NCBI RefSeq assembly: GCF_019426345.1
Contig: NZ_JAHLLW010000004.1
Coordinates: 1-64,000, forward strand
DNA: 64,000 bases
Direction of reading: 5' to 3'
Origin: Marinomonas lutimaris
Lineage (GTDB): Bacteria; Pseudomonadota; Gammaproteobacteria; Pseudomonadales; Marinomonadaceae
The translations under genes and the position numbers were made by a program. The notes beneath the pieces were generated by a model, which searched no databases, was not told the origin of the DNA, and saw only the letters and a program-made list of their open reading frames with translations. Below, one piece after another: positions 40,250 through 51,145 of this stretch. Positions within the stretch are counted from its first letter, which is position 1. The number at the start of each line of letters is the position of its first letter.

Positions 40250-40453
40250 TTATCTTCCACCTAATAAATAAACAGTTAGTGCCAAGTAACAAACAAATAA
40301 TGACACTTCAAACCAAGCCACTCGCCAAATACGATCGTGCCAGTCCAAGCGATGAAGAGCAAAACGAGTTAACGCTGCCAATAAGAAAGCAATAGGAAAA
40401 TAAACAACCAAAGGACTAAATTCTAAGCCACCAAAAACAACCACATGAAGCAT
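40250..40453 (-). CDS. AaeX-like small membrane protein (DUF1656)
   Basis: 67 residues, exactly the length of E. coli AaeX, with two hydrophobic segments and the characteristic FGGLEFSPLVVYFPIAF start. Its function is unknown, but it is always linked to aaeAB. First gene of the aaeXAB-like operon. Confidence 0.85.
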   Translation of the reverse strand: MLHVVVFGGLEFSPLVVYFPIAFLLAALTRFALHRLDWHDRIWRVAWFEVSLFVCYLALTVYLLGGR

Positions 40454-40592
40454 TATAAATATCCTGTCGTTAAGACATTAGACAGTGTTACGAATCACTC
40501 AAAAACAGATAACCTATTAAGAATAGAATTTTATCGCGATAACACCAACTAAATGTGCAGCTAACAGCTAAATAAAAACACAATAATAACAA

Positions 40593-41906
40593 CTAGCTAG
40601 AATTGGACTTTAGCAATGGTAGCGTTGAACTCGGTTGCCATTTAATCCTGAGATAAGAATAACTTGGATGCTGCCAAAGATCGCCAATAGCAACTAGGGT
40701 ATCACCCAGATACAGATAAGGGAGATGATCCCTCCACCAGCTAGGGATAGCTTCATCGTTAAGCCACTTTTTTAGCTTACGAGTTTTACCATTGGACATC
40801 AGTAAACTCTCTCCCCGAGGACGAACTTTCAATACACAAAAATCGCTACCAGTTACACAAATACTATCAAAAGGACGCTGCAATATTTCACCAGAGACTA
40901 AAACAGACAGTTTCACAGCATTATCAGGAGGCAGAAGATAAACCGCATTTTGATGCCGCATAATACGACCACCGGGAAATTCAAATTCAGGTTGCTTATC
41001 CTCTGCTGCAGAAAACATAGCTTCTACGCTTTCTAGCTGAGATTGTGTCAATGAAACACCTTTCCCCTGTAACAAATGTCGCCACCAAAACAGTCTCTCA
41101 TCCATAGGTTTATCATTAATATAAGATAGATCCAACCCACCAAATTCATTGCACCAAGCCGTTAGTTGCTGCTGTGCGAATCGAGAAAGCATAGTGTAAT
41201 CCGTCGCAATACGTCGTGTACTGGAGAGGATATTTTGCTCCATTTTCGGAAAGCGCTTTTTTAGACCAGGCACGACACTTTGTCGAAGAAAGTTACGGGT
41301 AAAGTGCTCGTCAATATTAGACTCATCATGAATCCACTCAAGCTGATGCAGCTGAGCATAATCCTCAATATCATTTTTTGAAGCCGCTAACAGAGGACGA
41401 ATCAAACAAGCATTACCAAGTGACCTTTGGTATGGAATACCAGATAATCCTTTCCCCCCCGTCCCTCGCAATAAACGAAACAACACAGTTTCAACCTGAT
41501 CGCCAGCATGATGAGCGAGCAAAATTATATCCTGATCACCCATGACCTTCTGAAAAGCATGATAACGAGCATTACGAGCGGCATCTTCTAAAGAAGCTTG
41601 AACCTCTAACTGCACGCGTTGAGCAACAAAAGACACACCAAGCTTGCCACAAGTCGCCTCACAATGCGCTAGCCAATCATCGGCATTAGCACTCAAACCA
41701 TGATGTACATGAAGAGCTGCGAGCTTTTGTTTTTGTTCAACAGATATTTGATTCGCCAAAGCATGAAGTAATACATGAGAATCTACCCCGCCACTAAAAC
41801 CAATCCAGACTTTATTCGCCGTCGAAAATACAGAGCTAACCCACTCAGCGTTAAATCTAAGGGGAGATGCAGAAATAAGTGGTTTAGATATGGAACGTTT
41901 CATCAT
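40593..41906 (-). CDS. tilS: tRNA(Ile)-lysidine synthase
   Basis: Modifies C34 of tRNA-Ile(CAU) to lysidine so that it reads AUA. P-loop VWIGFSGGVDSHVLLHAL is near residue 35 and the C-terminal TilS domain (QRPFDSICVTG and on) is present. I used ATG 41906; the frame is open from TTG 41921. No strong ribosome site is visible, so the start is uncertain. Downstream of accA behind a terminator-like hairpin. Confidence 0.94.
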   Translation of the reverse strand: MMKRSISKPLISASPLRFNAEWVSSVFSTANKVWIGFSGGVDSHVLLHALANQISVEQKQKLAALHVHHGLSANADDWLAHCEATCGKLGVSFVAQRVQLEVQASLEDAARNARYHAFQKVMGDQDIILLAHHAGDQVETVLFRLLRGTGGKGLSGIPYQRSLGNACLIRPLLAASKNDIEDYAQLHQLEWIHDESNIDEHFTRNFLRQSVVPGLKKRFPKMEQNILSSTRRIATDYTMLSRFAQQQLTAWCNEFGGLDLSYINDKPMDERLFWWRHLLQGKGVSLTQSQLESVEAMFSAAEDKQPEFEFPGGRIMRHQNAVYLLPPDNAVKLSVLVSGEILQRPFDSICVTGSDFCVLKVRPRGESLLMSNGKTRKLKKWLNDEAIPSWWRDHLPYLYLGDTLVAIGDLWQHPSYSYLRIKWQPSSTLPLLKSNSS

Positions 41907-41943
41907 AAGGTCTAGGTGCAAAACATCTTAAACGTAAGAAACA

Positions 41944-41973
41944 AAAAAGCCCCCTAAATATAGGAGGCTTTTT
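41944..41973 (-). terminator. Intrinsic terminator of accA
   Basis: Stem AAAAAGCCTCCTA / TAGGGGGCTTTTT (read on the minus strand, one G-U pair) with a short loop and a U run, 15 bases after the accA stop. Confidence 0.85.
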
Positions 41974-41987
41974 AAAGAAACTAAAAA

Positions 41988-42935
41988 TTATAGACCGTAA
42001 GACATCAAACGGTTGTAACGACGAGCTAACAACTCTTCTGTCGTTAAAGCTTCCATACGATCCAACGCCGCAAGAACATTTTTCTTTAGGCTCTGAGCCA
42101 TTTCTTCATGAGAAATATGCGCACCACCAAGAGGCTCTTGGATAATATTATCAACAAAACCTAACTCTTGTAGACGCTGAGCCGTAATACCCATGGCTTT
42201 CGCGGCATCAGAAGCACGATCTGCACTTTTCCATAAAATAGAAGCACAGCCTTCTGGTGAAATAACAGAGTAAGTACCGTATTGCAGCATCATTAGCTCA
42301 TCACAAACGCCTATTGCCAAAGCACCACCAGAACCACCTTCACCAATTACTGTAGAAATAATCGGCGTTTTAAGGCGAGACATAACTGCCAAATTAAAAG
42401 CAATTGCTTCACTTTGACCACGCTCTTCCGCGCCGATACCAGGATAGGCTCCAGGTGTGTCAATTAATGTCACGATAGGCATATTGAAACGTTCAGCCGT
42501 TTCCATCAAACGTAGCGCTTTACGGTAACCTTCAGGTCGAGGCATACCAAAGTTACGAAGTACTTTTTCTTTTACTTCACGGCCTTTTTGGTGGCCAATC
42601 ACCATTACTGGACGGCCATCTAAACGAGCAATACCACCTACAATGGCACGGTCGTCAGCATAATGACGATCACCATGCATTTCTTCAAAATCTGTAAAAG
42701 CGTGCTTAATATAATCAAGAGTATATGGGCGCTTTGGGTGACGCGCTAACTGAGAAACTTCCCATGCCCCTAAATTACTAAATAGGCTCTTGGTTAGCGC
42801 TATTTTTTTATCTTCAAGACGACTAATTTCATCGCTTATGTTGAGTTCATTATCGTTACCGACTAAACGTAACTCTTCAATTTTCTGTTCGAGCTCAGCA
42901 ATCGGCTGCTCAAAAGGGAGATAATTTAAATTCAT
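41988..42935 (-). CDS. accA: Acetyl-CoA carboxylase carboxyltransferase subunit alpha
   Basis: 315 residues; forms the carboxyltransferase with AccD and starts fatty-acid synthesis. Clear blocks: [39 protein letters not shown] and [13 protein letters not shown]. Follows dnaE, a common order in gammaproteobacteria. Confidence 0.97.
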   Translation of the reverse strand: MNLNYLPFEQPIAELEQKIEELRLVGNDNELNISDEISRLEDKKIALTKSLFSNLGAWEVSQLARHPKRPYTLDYIKHAFTDFEEMHGDRHYADDRAIVGGIARLDGRPVMVIGHQKGREVKEKVLRNFGMPRPEGYRKALRLMETAERFNMPIVTLIDTPGAYPGIGAEERGQSEAIAFNLAVMSRLKTPIISTVIGEGGSGGALAIGVCDELMMLQYGTYSVISPEGCASILWKSADRASDAAKAMGITAQRLQELGFVDNIIQEPLGGAHISHEEMAQSLKKNVLAALDRMEALTTEELLARRYNRLMSYGL

Positions 42936-43061
42936 GGTTTAATTACACTACTGTTTGGTTGCCATCAAATACAAAGGCAAAAGGCGGCTAGCCGTTTGCT
43001 CTATAGCTCTTTTCAAGCGTATCGCTACGCTGCATTCCATTGCTAAAACTATTAAATGAGT

Positions 43062-46000
43062 CTAAGTATACACTAACTGAACATTTTGTTTACCGTATTG
43101 TTTCTGAAGTTGGTGAATTAATTCGTCATCCGGACGAACTTTCCAACCTGATCCCAAGCGTATGTCACCACATGCTTGCGGCGTATCAAACCCTATCACC
43201 ACATCGCAGCCATCGCCCCGGTATGATTCCATATAGTTTGCTAATGTCTGTATTTCTGTTGGTGTTACTGTCTCTGACGTCCACGTAATTCGCAATGCTT
43301 CCACATAACGAACTCGAGCCTGAGCAATATCTAGAATATTTCTAGCAATAACTTTTTGTCCACCACGAAATTCATCAACGGTAATTTCACCTTCAACTAT
43401 GACCACCTCATCTTTGACAATAACGTCTTTAAAGGTGTCGTAGTTATCAGGAAATACCGTCACTTCTATTCGAGCAGAACGGTCATCTAATGTGACAAAG
43501 GCGATGTTACCACCTTTTTTGCTCTTGGTAATACGCAAGTCAACGATCAGACCCGCCATAACCTGCGTATCACCACGCTTTGGTTGTAAATCCACAATTT
43601 TTGAACGAACAAAGCGACGAATCTCTTTTTCATATTCATCAATTGGATGACCTGTCACATACAAGCCAAGCGTATCTTTCTCGCCATCAAGACGCTGACG
43701 TGGTGGCCACTCATGCTGAATACCGATTTCCTTATAAGCATCCTCGGTATTTTCTTCTACCGCGATACCAAATAGATCCATCATGCCAGCATCTTGGTTT
43801 TTAGCGTCTTGCACGGCTCTTTTCAATGCTTCGTCAATACAAGCAAACAAGGTTGCTCGATTCGGGCCTATAGTGTCAAACGCTCCGGAACGAACCAAAG
43901 CCTCCATAACACGTTTGTTAACTTTACGTCCAACTCGTTGGCAAAAATCAAAAATATGCTCGAAAGGACCTTCTTTGCGAGCTTCTACAATGGCTTCAAT
44001 CGGACCTTCACCCACCCCTTTAATCGCCCCAAGCCCATAGACTATGGCACCCTTTGGATTAACGGTAAATTTGAAAACGGACTCATTAACGTTAGGCAGT
44101 TCTAATGCCAACTTCATTGAGCGACATTCTTCAATGAAGATGACGATCTTATCCGTATTCTGCATATCGGCAGACAATACCGCTGCCATGAACGGCGCTG
44201 GATAATGATTTTTTAGCCAAGCTGTTTGATAAGAAACCAGTGCATAGGCCGCCGAGTGAGATTTGTTAAAACCATAACCAGCGAATTTTTCCATCAGGTC
44301 AAATATGTTGCCTGATAAATCCTTATCTACATTGTTTTTAAGCGCGCCTTCCATGAAGATCAAACGCTGCTCAGCCATAACTTCAGCTTTCTTCTTACCC
44401 ATAGCACGACGAAGTAAGTCAGCGCCACCGAGAGAGAACTTAGCCAATACCTGAGCAATCTGCATTACCTGCTCTTGATACAAGATAATGCCGTAAGTTG
44501 GTTCCAATACAGGAATCAAATCTTGATGTTGATAATCTGGATGAGGGAAAGCCAGCTCAGCACGACCGTGTTTACGATTGATAAAGTCGTCCACCATGCC
44601 TGAACCCAATGGGCCGGGACGATATAAAGCCACCAAGGCGATAATATCTTCAAAGCGCGAAGGCAAAAGCTTTTTAATCAATTCTTTCATACCACGTGAT
44701 TCCAGCTGGAATACCGCGGTGGTTTCAGCTCGCTTCAATAGGTCATAAGTTGATTTATCTTCAAGATCTATCAGAGAAATATCGAGCGGTGGCTTGCCTT
44801 CCAACTTATTAATGGCGTCAATATTTTTAACGGCCCAATCTACAACTGTTAGCGTTTTCAAACCCAAGAAGTCGAACTTTACCAACCCCGCTTCTTCTAC
44901 ATCGTTCTTATCGTATTGGGTAACCAGACCAGAACCGTCTTCTTCACAATAAAGCGGGGCAAAATCAATTAGCTTAGTTGGCGCGATTACCACGCCACCA
45001 GCGTGCTTGCCAAAGTTACGAACCACACCTTCTAAAGAAATCGCCATCTCCATGACTTCAGCAGCGTCTTCATCGCCAGCTAAAAATTCAGGTAAAGCAG
45101 GCTCTTCTTCCAAGGCTTTCTTAAGCGTCATACCTATTTCAAAGGGGATCAGTTTAGACAACTTATCCCCTAAACTATAAGGCTTACCTTGAACCCTTGC
45201 TACATCTCGAACCACGGCTTTTGCCGCCATTGCACCGAATGTAATAATCTGAGACACCGCATCACGCCCGTAAGTACGCGACACATAATCGATCACTCGG
45301 TCACGGTTATCCATACAGAAATCGATGTCAAAGTCAGGCATGGATACCCGCTCTGGGTTCAAGAATCGCTCAAATAGTAAATCGTATTCGAGTGGGTCAA
45401 GATCGGTAATTTTAAGGGCGTAAGCCACCAAAGAACCGGCACCAGAACCACGCCCTGGCCCAACGGGAATATCGTTGTCTTTAGCCCACTGGATAAAATC
45501 CATTACGATCAAGAAATAACCTGGAAACCCCATTTGGTTAATAATAGTTAATTCAAAATCCAAACGATCCCAATATTCCTGACGGCGCTTTTCGATACGT
45601 TCGCCATATTTTTTGGTGAGGAAATTAAAACGCTCTATCAAGCCGTCATAAGATAGCTTGCTAAAGAACTCCTCCATTGTCATACCTTCAGGTACAGGAT
45701 AGTCCGGCAAAAAATACTCGCCTAACAGAACATCAACGCTGCAGCGCTTAGCTATTTCTACGGTATTTTCTAGCGCCTCAGGAATATCTTGAAAAAGCTC
45801 CGCCATTTCTTCTGGCGTTTTAAAATATTGCTCTTCGGAATAACGACGCTTGCGACGCGGATCATCCAAGGTCACACCATCATGAATACAAACCCGCGCT
45901 TCATGAGCCTCAAAGTTCTCACGCTTTAGAAAACGTACGTCATTGGTTGCCACAACAGGACAATCTAGCTCGCCAGCCAATGGTACTACTGCATGAATAT

Positions 46001-46538
46001 AGCTTTCTTCGCCAGGACGACTGGTTCGTTGCAACTCGACATAAAAACGATTGGGGAATATTGACATCCAATGTGCCAATCGATTTTTGGCCTGCTCGTG
46101 TCGACCTTTTTGTAGTAGGTAACCAATATCCCCAAAACCAGCACCAGATAATGCAATAACATCCTCGCTATGGGCTTCTATCCATTCACGCTGAACGATA
46201 GGACGACCTTCTACCTGCCCTAGCTGATAGCCCTTCGAAATAATGGCGATAATGTTTTTATAACCCTTATTTGATGTCGCTAATAAGGTAAATCGATAAC
46301 GAGAATCCACATCATCGTCTTCGGCAACAACAACATCCGCACCACAAATAGGCTTAATGCCTTTTTCCATAGCCCCTTTATAAAAGCGTACAAAACCACA
46401 TAGGTTATTTTCGTCCGTAATAGCGACAGCAGGCATAGACATAAACTCGGTAGTACCGAGCAAGCCTTTTATTTTCACCAAGCCATCCACCAAGGAAAAC
46501 TCGGTATGGACTCGTAGATGTATAAATGACGTGGACAA
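43062..46538 (-). CDS. dnaE: DNA polymerase III subunit alpha
   Basis: The replicative polymerase, 1158 residues. N-terminal PHP domain (FIHLRVHTEFSLVDGLVKI), palm with catalytic Asp pair in SMPDFDIDFCMDNRD, fingers, helix-hairpin-helix and a C-terminal OB fold. It starts at TTG (46538) with AGAGGG eight bases upstream. Four bases separate it from rnhB, as usual. Confidence 0.98.
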   Translation of the reverse strand: MSTSFIHLRVHTEFSLVDGLVKIKGLLGTTEFMSMPAVAITDENNLCGFVRFYKGAMEKGIKPICGADVVVAEDDDVDSRYRFTLLATSNKGYKNIIAIISKGYQLGQVEGRPIVQREWIEAHSEDVIALSGAGFGDIGYLLQKGRHEQAKNRLAHWMSIFPNRFYVELQRTSRPGEESYIHAVVPLAGELDCPVVATNDVRFLKRENFEAHEARVCIHDGVTLDDPRRKRRYSEEQYFKTPEEMAELFQDIPEALENTVEIAKRCSVDVLLGEYFLPDYPVPEGMTMEEFFSKLSYDGLIERFNFLTKKYGERIEKRRQEYWDRLDFELTIINQMGFPGYFLIVMDFIQWAKDNDIPVGPGRGSGAGSLVAYALKITDLDPLEYDLLFERFLNPERVSMPDFDIDFCMDNRDRVIDYVSRTYGRDAVSQIITFGAMAAKAVVRDVARVQGKPYSLGDKLSKLIPFEIGMTLKKALEEEPALPEFLAGDEDAAEVMEMAISLEGVVRNFGKHAGGVVIAPTKLIDFAPLYCEEDGSGLVTQYDKNDVEEAGLVKFDFLGLKTLTVVDWAVKNIDAINKLEGKPPLDISLIDLEDKSTYDLLKRAETTAVFQLESRGMKELIKKLLPSRFEDIIALVALYRPGPLGSGMVDDFINRKHGRAELAFPHPDYQHQDLIPVLEPTYGIILYQEQVMQIAQVLAKFSLGGADLLRRAMGKKKAEVMAEQRLIFMEGALKNNVDKDLSGNIFDLMEKFAGYGFNKSHSAAYALVSYQTAWLKNHYPAPFMAAVLSADMQNTDKIVIFIEECRSMKLALELPNVNESVFKFTVNPKGAIVYGLGAIKGVGEGPIEAIVEARKEGPFEHIFDFCQRVGRKVNKRVMEALVRSGAFDTIGPNRATLFACIDEALKRAVQDAKNQDAGMMDLFGIAVEENTEDAYKEIGIQHEWPPRQRLDGEKDTLGLYVTGHPIDEYEKEIRRFVRSKIVDLQPKRGDTQVMAGLIVDLRITKSKKGGNIAFVTLDDRSARIEVTVFPDNYDTFKDVIVKDEVVIVEGEITVDEFRGGQKVIARNILDIAQARVRYVEALRITWTSETVTPTEIQTLANYMESYRGDGCDVVIGFDTPQACGDIRLGSGWKVRPDDELIHQLQKQYGKQNVQLVYT

Positions 46539-46542
46539 AATA

Positions 46543-47142
46543 TTATCCCTCTAAAATCTTCTTAACTGGACCAAAACTGCGTCTATGAATCGGCGTAATG
46601 CCATGCAAACGAATCGCTTCTAGATGCTGGGCAGTAGGGTAACCTTTATGTTTTTCAAAGCCATATTCTGGGTAAATCTGTGCAGCTTGTAGAATATCTC
46701 TATCACGAGTGACTTTCGCCAAAATAGAAGCAGCCGAAATAGCTGCTTGCCGAGCATCGCCTTTCACCACAGCTTCTGCAGAACAAGGTAAATGGGGCGG
46801 AATACGATTACCGTCAACCAATACATGTTCAGGCACAATGGAAAGTAAAGCAACAGCACGAGACATTGCCAGCATACTGGCATGCAGGATATTTATCTCG
46901 TCAATTTCTTCTATCGTGGCGCTAGCAATACCATAAGCCAAGGCTTTTTCTTGTATTTCAACAAATAAAGCTTCGCGCTTTTTCTCACTTAACTTTTTGG
47001 AGTCTGCTAACCCAATAATAGGTCGTGCAGGATCTAAAATCACCGCAGCAGCAACCACCTCTCCTGCTAACGGACCTCTACCAGCTTCATCAGTCCCAGC
47101 CAATAAATTTCCAAAATATACCTGACTAACAAAAGGCTCCAT
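46543..47142 (-). CDS. rnhB: Ribonuclease HII
   Basis: Removes RNA from RNA-DNA hybrids and single ribonucleotides. Catalytic Asp18-Glu19 in [12 protein letters not shown]; further acidic residues are in VLVDGNRIP and [15 protein letters not shown]. 199 residues. Its start codon overlaps the lpxB stop by one base. Confidence 0.97.
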   Translation of the reverse strand: MEPFVSQVYFGNLLAGTDEAGRGPLAGEVVAAAVILDPARPIIGLADSKKLSEKKREALFVEIQEKALAYGIASATIEEIDEINILHASMLAMSRAVALLSIVPEHVLVDGNRIPPHLPCSAEAVVKGDARQAAISAASILAKVTRDRDILQAAQIYPEYGFEKHKGYPTAQHLEAIRLHGITPIHRRSFGPVKKILEG

Positions 47143-48299
47143 TATTTCCCTTTTCCTTCAAGCATAGTAACAATTGCTTGCGCTGCCTGCGCACCTGCAT
47201 TTTTTCGTAACATAGTATGCAAATCGAGATACTTAGCTTGAATCGTTTTATCGGTTATAAAAGACCGCCAAGTTTGTAACAATCGTGTCGCCAAATTATC
47301 TGGCGTCGCATCATCCTGAAGAAGCTCAGGTACTAACGCTTCATTAGCCAACAAATTAGGCAAAGAAACATAAGGAACTTTAACCATTCTAGACATGATA
47401 GCGAAAGTAAGCTTATTGACCCGATAAGACACAACCATTGGCCGCTTCACTAACATGGCCTCTAATGCGGCCGTCCCAGAAGCCAGCAAGATAGCGTCTG
47501 ATGCCGCCATAACCGTACGTGATTGCCCATCGATTAAAATCGCTTCGGCATTAGCTTCATGCAATATTGCTTCTATTTGGTTGCGTCGGTCTTTATTCGA
47601 TGCTGGAATCAAAAATCTAGCAGATGGCTCTTTCTGCTTAATCAGCTTAATGGTTTCAATAAAAAGCGGCGCCAAACGAGACACTTCACCTTCACGAGAC
47701 CCAGGTAAAATACCAAAAATAGGACCATTAATAGACCCTAGATTAAGCTTTTCTCTGGCAAGAGTAGCATCACTTTCAAGAGGTATATCATCCGCTAACG
47801 TATGCCCAACACAAACTACCGGAATCTTATGTTCATGGTAAATAGGCAATTCAAACGGAAAAAGTGCCAACATAAGATCAACAGATTTTTTGATATTAAA
47901 AATACGTTTTTGGCGCCACGCCCAAACGGACGGACTAACATAATGAATCGTCGGTATGCCGGCTTGTTTTAATTTTCTCGCAAGCGGAATATTAAAGTCG
48001 GGTGAATCTATACCGATAAAAGCGGTTGGAGGATTTTTTAAGCAAGACTGATATAGGCGCTTACGAATGCCCAAAAGCTCTCTAAGACGCCCTAAGACTT
48101 CGACTAATCCCATGACAGACAATCGATCCATTGGCACAATACTATTGAACCCTTGCGCTTCCATTAATGGACCACCAATTCCTTCAAAAATCGCATCTGG
48201 TTGTAACATCTTTAGGTGAGCAATCAAATTTGCGCCCAAAATATCACCCGAAGCTTCACCAGCTACCAACACATAACGTGTCGCAGACGTTACTTGCAT
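47142..48299 (-). CDS. lpxB: Lipid-A-disaccharide synthase
   Basis: Glycosyltransferase (GT19) that joins UDP-diacylglucosamine and lipid X, 385 residues. [16 protein letters not shown] and the [10 protein letters not shown] motif are visible. Separated from lpxA by 64 bases containing a strong terminator-like hairpin, which is unusual because the two genes are generally fused in one operon without interruption. Confidence 0.97.
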   Translation of the reverse strand: MQVTSATRYVLVAGEASGDILGANLIAHLKMLQPDAIFEGIGGPLMEAQGFNSIVPMDRLSVMGLVEVLGRLRELLGIRKRLYQSCLKNPPTAFIGIDSPDFNIPLARKLKQAGIPTIHYVSPSVWAWRQKRIFNIKKSVDLMLALFPFELPIYHEHKIPVVCVGHTLADDIPLESDATLAREKLNLGSINGPIFGILPGSREGEVSRLAPLFIETIKLIKQKEPSARFLIPASNKDRRNQIEAILHEANAEAILIDGQSRTVMAASDAILLASGTAALEAMLVKRPMVVSYRVNKLTFAIMSRMVKVPYVSLPNLLANEALVPELLQDDATPDNLATRLLQTWRSFITDKTIQAKYLDLHTMLRKNAGAQAAQAIVTMLEGKGK

Positions 48300-48315
48300 T
48301 TATACAACCTCTAAT

Positions 48316-48346
48316 AATAAAAAACCCCGAAACAGTCCGGGGTTTT
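48316..48346 (-). terminator. Terminator-like hairpin between lpxA and lpxB
   Basis: Stem AAAACCCCG / CGGGGTTTT with an 8-base loop and, on the minus strand, a U-rich tail. It lies 18 bases after the lpxA stop inside the lpxD-fabZ-lpxA-lpxB cluster. It predicts reduced lpxB transcription or a separate lpxB promoter. Confidence 0.82.
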
Positions 48347-48363
48347 CTTTTAAAACATGGTGC

Positions 48364-49140
48364 CTATCGAACAATTCCACGTTTTGAACGCCGAATTGAC
48401 AAAATGTACTCTGCCACCTCAGGAATATGAAATATATCCCCTTGTTCAAGCTCTAGTAACGCAGACTCTAAGGTTAAGCCCTTTAGGTATACTGTCTTGT
48501 ATGCAGTGCGTAATGCTCGAATAACTTCTGCAGGTACGCCTCGACGACGCATCCCCTCAAAGTTCATTCCGTGTGCTTTAGCTGGACTACCGGAAACCAT
48601 GACATACCGAGGCACATCTTTAGAAACCATTGACCCCATACCACACATGCTAAAGGAGTTAACCTGACAAAACTGATGAATACCTGTGTATCCACCAAGG
48701 ATTACATGATCACCAACTGTCACATGCCCTGCAAGGGCTGCAAAGTTCGCTAATATATTGTGATCACCCACAATGCAATCATGACCAACGTGCGTACTTG
48801 CCATAAACAAGTTATGACTACCTACCGTCGTAATACCATTGTCTTGAATAGTACCGCGATGAATTGTCGCATTCTCACGAATAACATTACTGTCACCAAT
48901 CACAAGCTGTGTTGGCTCACCCTTATACTTTTTGTCTTGGTTCGCTTCTCCAACAGAAGCAAACTGATAAATCTCATTATTACACCCTATTGTCGTATGA
49001 CCATTAATGACAACATGAGATTTAATAATACTACCAGCACCAATTTTTACATTCGGTCCGATTACACAAAAAGGACCAATCTCCACGCTGGAGTCAATCT
49101 CTGCTTTCGAATCGATCAAAGTAGTTGGATGTATCGCCAC
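48364..49140 (-). CDS. lpxA: UDP-N-acetylglucosamine O-acyltransferase
   Basis: First step of lipid A synthesis. The hexapeptide repeat region of a left-handed beta helix covers most of the protein, with HVGHDCIVGDHNILAN (catalytic His). The frame reaches up to 49179, but GTG at 49140 shares its G with the fabZ stop (TAGTG) and has CAGGAA upstream, giving 258 residues and a standard N-terminus ([15 protein letters not shown]). Confidence 0.96.
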   Translation of the reverse strand: MAIHPTTLIDSKAEIDSSVEIGPFCVIGPNVKIGAGSIIKSHVVINGHTTIGCNNEIYQFASVGEANQDKKYKGEPTQLVIGDSNVIRENATIHRGTIQDNGITTVGSHNLFMASTHVGHDCIVGDHNILANFAALAGHVTVGDHVILGGYTGIHQFCQVNSFSMCGMGSMVSKDVPRYVMVSGSPAKAHGMNFEGMRRRGVPAEVIRALRTAYKTVYLKGLTLESALLELEQGDIFHIPEVAEYILSIRRSKRGIVR

Positions 49141-49577
49141 TATATATTCCTGACTGCACACAAAATAGTTGCAGAACAAGCTAACTGACCGTCAACTGTT
49201 GCTCTACATTCGAATTTCCAAATGCCGCGTTTTTCAGTAATTATTTTTGCTTCTAATTGCAAACGATCCCCTGGCACAACTGGTCGCTTAAAACGCGTAT
49301 TATCTGCGCCTACAAAATAATAGATAAAACCATCTTCTGGTTTTTTCTCCATTGTTTTGAAACCCAATACACCGGCTGCCTGAGCCATGGCTTCAATAAT
49401 TAATACACCGGGCATTATTGGATGGTCTGGAAAATGGCCATTAAAAAAAGGCTCATTAATCGTTACATTTTTATAGGCTATAATGGAATCGTTCAGATTT
49501 AACTCAACAACACGATCTACTAATAAAAATGGGTACCTTTGAGGTAAATACTGACGAATTTCATTTATGTCCATCAT
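49140..49577 (-). CDS. fabZ: 3-hydroxyacyl-[acyl-carrier-protein] dehydratase FabZ
   Basis: Hotdog dehydratase of fatty-acid synthesis, 145 residues. The signature [21 protein letters not shown] region contains the catalytic His and Glu. Between lpxD and lpxA in the conserved order, which balances lipid A against phospholipid synthesis. Confidence 0.97.
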   Translation of the reverse strand: MMDINEIRQYLPQRYPFLLVDRVVELNLNDSIIAYKNVTINEPFFNGHFPDHPIMPGVLIIEAMAQAAGVLGFKTMEKKPEDGFIYYFVGADNTRFKRPVVPGDRLQLEAKIITEKRGIWKFECRATVDGQLACSATILCAVRNI

Positions 49578-49583
49578 TAAACA

Positions 49584-50615
49584 TCAACCTTTTTCTGAAA
49601 GCTTTTTAATTTGTTGTCCCAGTGATGAGATCTGCTTTGCCATATTATCAATTCGTCTAAATCTTGCGACTGAACGTCGCCACTTAGCAGTAGGCTCCAT
49701 CCCCGTACCTGAAGAATATGAACCGGCCTCCTCAATGGATCTGGTTATCATAGTCATCCCTGTAATATGAGTGTTATCAACTATTGAAATATGACCAGCA
49801 AGCCCTGCCCCACCAGATATAGTACAGGAAGCACCTATTTTCACACTACCTGCAATCCCGACACATCCTGCAATCGCCGTATTATCGCCAATTACGACGT
49901 TATGAGCAATTTGTACTTGGTTATCTATTTTAACACCATTACCTATCTGCGTATTCTCTATAGCACCACGATCAACTGTTGAATTCGCCCCTATTTCAAC
50001 ATTATTACCGATAACGACAGAGCCTAGCTGATCAATTTTCTCCCAAAACACATCATTTGGAGCAAAGCCAAAACCATCAGCTCCAATCACGGTACCGCTA
50101 TGAATAATGCACGCATCACCAACTTCGACATCATGATAAAGAGTGACATTAGGGTATAGACGAGAACCCTGACCAATTTTAACACCTCGACTAAGAACAC
50201 AACCTGCGCCAATGACACAACCTTCCGCAATCAAGACATCATCATCAATCACAGCATTAGGCCCTACCACGACATTTTCAGCTATTGTCGCTTTAGGCGA
50301 TACTACCGCACTTTGATGAATACCAGACCAACCATGTGTTGCTGGCACAAAAAGATGTGATATTTGAGCAAACGCTAAATAAGGATTGGAAACAATAATG
50401 GCATTACCCACTAATTGAGCCAGCTCTTCCGTTTTTACAAGGACTGCACCTGCAGATGTCGACCCAAGCAGACTTTGATACTTGGAATTTGCTAAAAAGC
50501 TCAGCTCGTTTTGAGTCGCATTTTCTAGCGACCCTAATTTATCTATAACTAGATCAGCATCACCCTTTACAACACCCTGCACCTTGGCGGCTAATTGTCC
50601 TAGCGTATAACTCAT
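49584..50615 (-). CDS. lpxD: UDP-3-O-acylglucosamine N-acyltransferase
   Basis: 343 residues: N-terminal uridine-binding domain (about 1-100), hexapeptide-repeat beta helix and C-terminal helix. IHSGTVIGADGFGFAP contains the family motif and IAHNVVIGDN holds the catalytic His. Follows skp by three bases. Confidence 0.97.
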   Translation of the reverse strand: MSYTLGQLAAKVQGVVKGDADLVIDKLGSLENATQNELSFLANSKYQSLLGSTSAGAVLVKTEELAQLVGNAIIVSNPYLAFAQISHLFVPATHGWSGIHQSAVVSPKATIAENVVVGPNAVIDDDVLIAEGCVIGAGCVLSRGVKIGQGSRLYPNVTLYHDVEVGDACIIHSGTVIGADGFGFAPNDVFWEKIDQLGSVVIGNNVEIGANSTVDRGAIENTQIGNGVKIDNQVQIAHNVVIGDNTAIAGCVGIAGSVKIGASCTISGGAGLAGHISIVDNTHITGMTMITRSIEEAGSYSSGTGMEPTAKWRRSVARFRRIDNMAKQISSLGQQIKKLSEKG

Positions 50616-50618
50616 AGA

Positions 50619-51113
50619 TTAATTATCCTTATTAATACGTTTTACTAATTCATCTGTAATATCCGCATTTGCGTCCGCATACAAACTTAACTGTCTATTT
50701 AGTACCAATTCTAATTTACGCTCTTCAATCAAAGACTTTAGAGCGGCTTCACCTTTGGGCGTCAAAGATTGTATTAATTGTTGTTCTAACTCTTTAGCCT
50801 GACGCTGCATATTTGCAGCCATTGCTCGAACTTGATTTTGGCGCTCACCTAATTGCTGACGACGTTTTTTGAATTCATCCTCAGACAATGTTAATTCATC
50901 ACGCTTCAAATCTTTTGCTGATGCCTCAAGATCTTCTTGCTCTTTCTTCAAGCGAGCATCCATCTCGGCCACTTTTTTCTTAGGCTCTTTGGCCGCTTCT
51001 TGACCAGCATTACTTTGTAACAGAGCCGCTCTGAAATCAACCACAGCAACTTCGGTTGCTTGCACACTACCAATAAAGCATAGAGTAAAAATCACAGTTA
51101 TGAGTTTTTTCAT
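50619..51113 (-). CDS. skp: Periplasmic chaperone Skp/OmpH
   Basis: 164 residues with a Sec signal peptide (MKKLITVIFTLCFIGSVQA) and a charged coiled-coil body typical of the trimeric Skp jellyfish. It holds unfolded outer-membrane proteins for BamA, encoded just upstream. Confidence 0.92.
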   Translation of the reverse strand: MKKLITVIFTLCFIGSVQATEVAVVDFRAALLQSNAGQEAAKEPKKKVAEMDARLKKEQEDLEASAKDLKRDELTLSEDEFKKRRQQLGERQNQVRAMAANMQRQAKELEQQLIQSLTPKGEAALKSLIEERKLELVLNRQLSLYADANADITDELVKRINKDN

Positions 51114-51145
51114 TTTTAAAATCCTATTACATAGTACTTTTCAAA

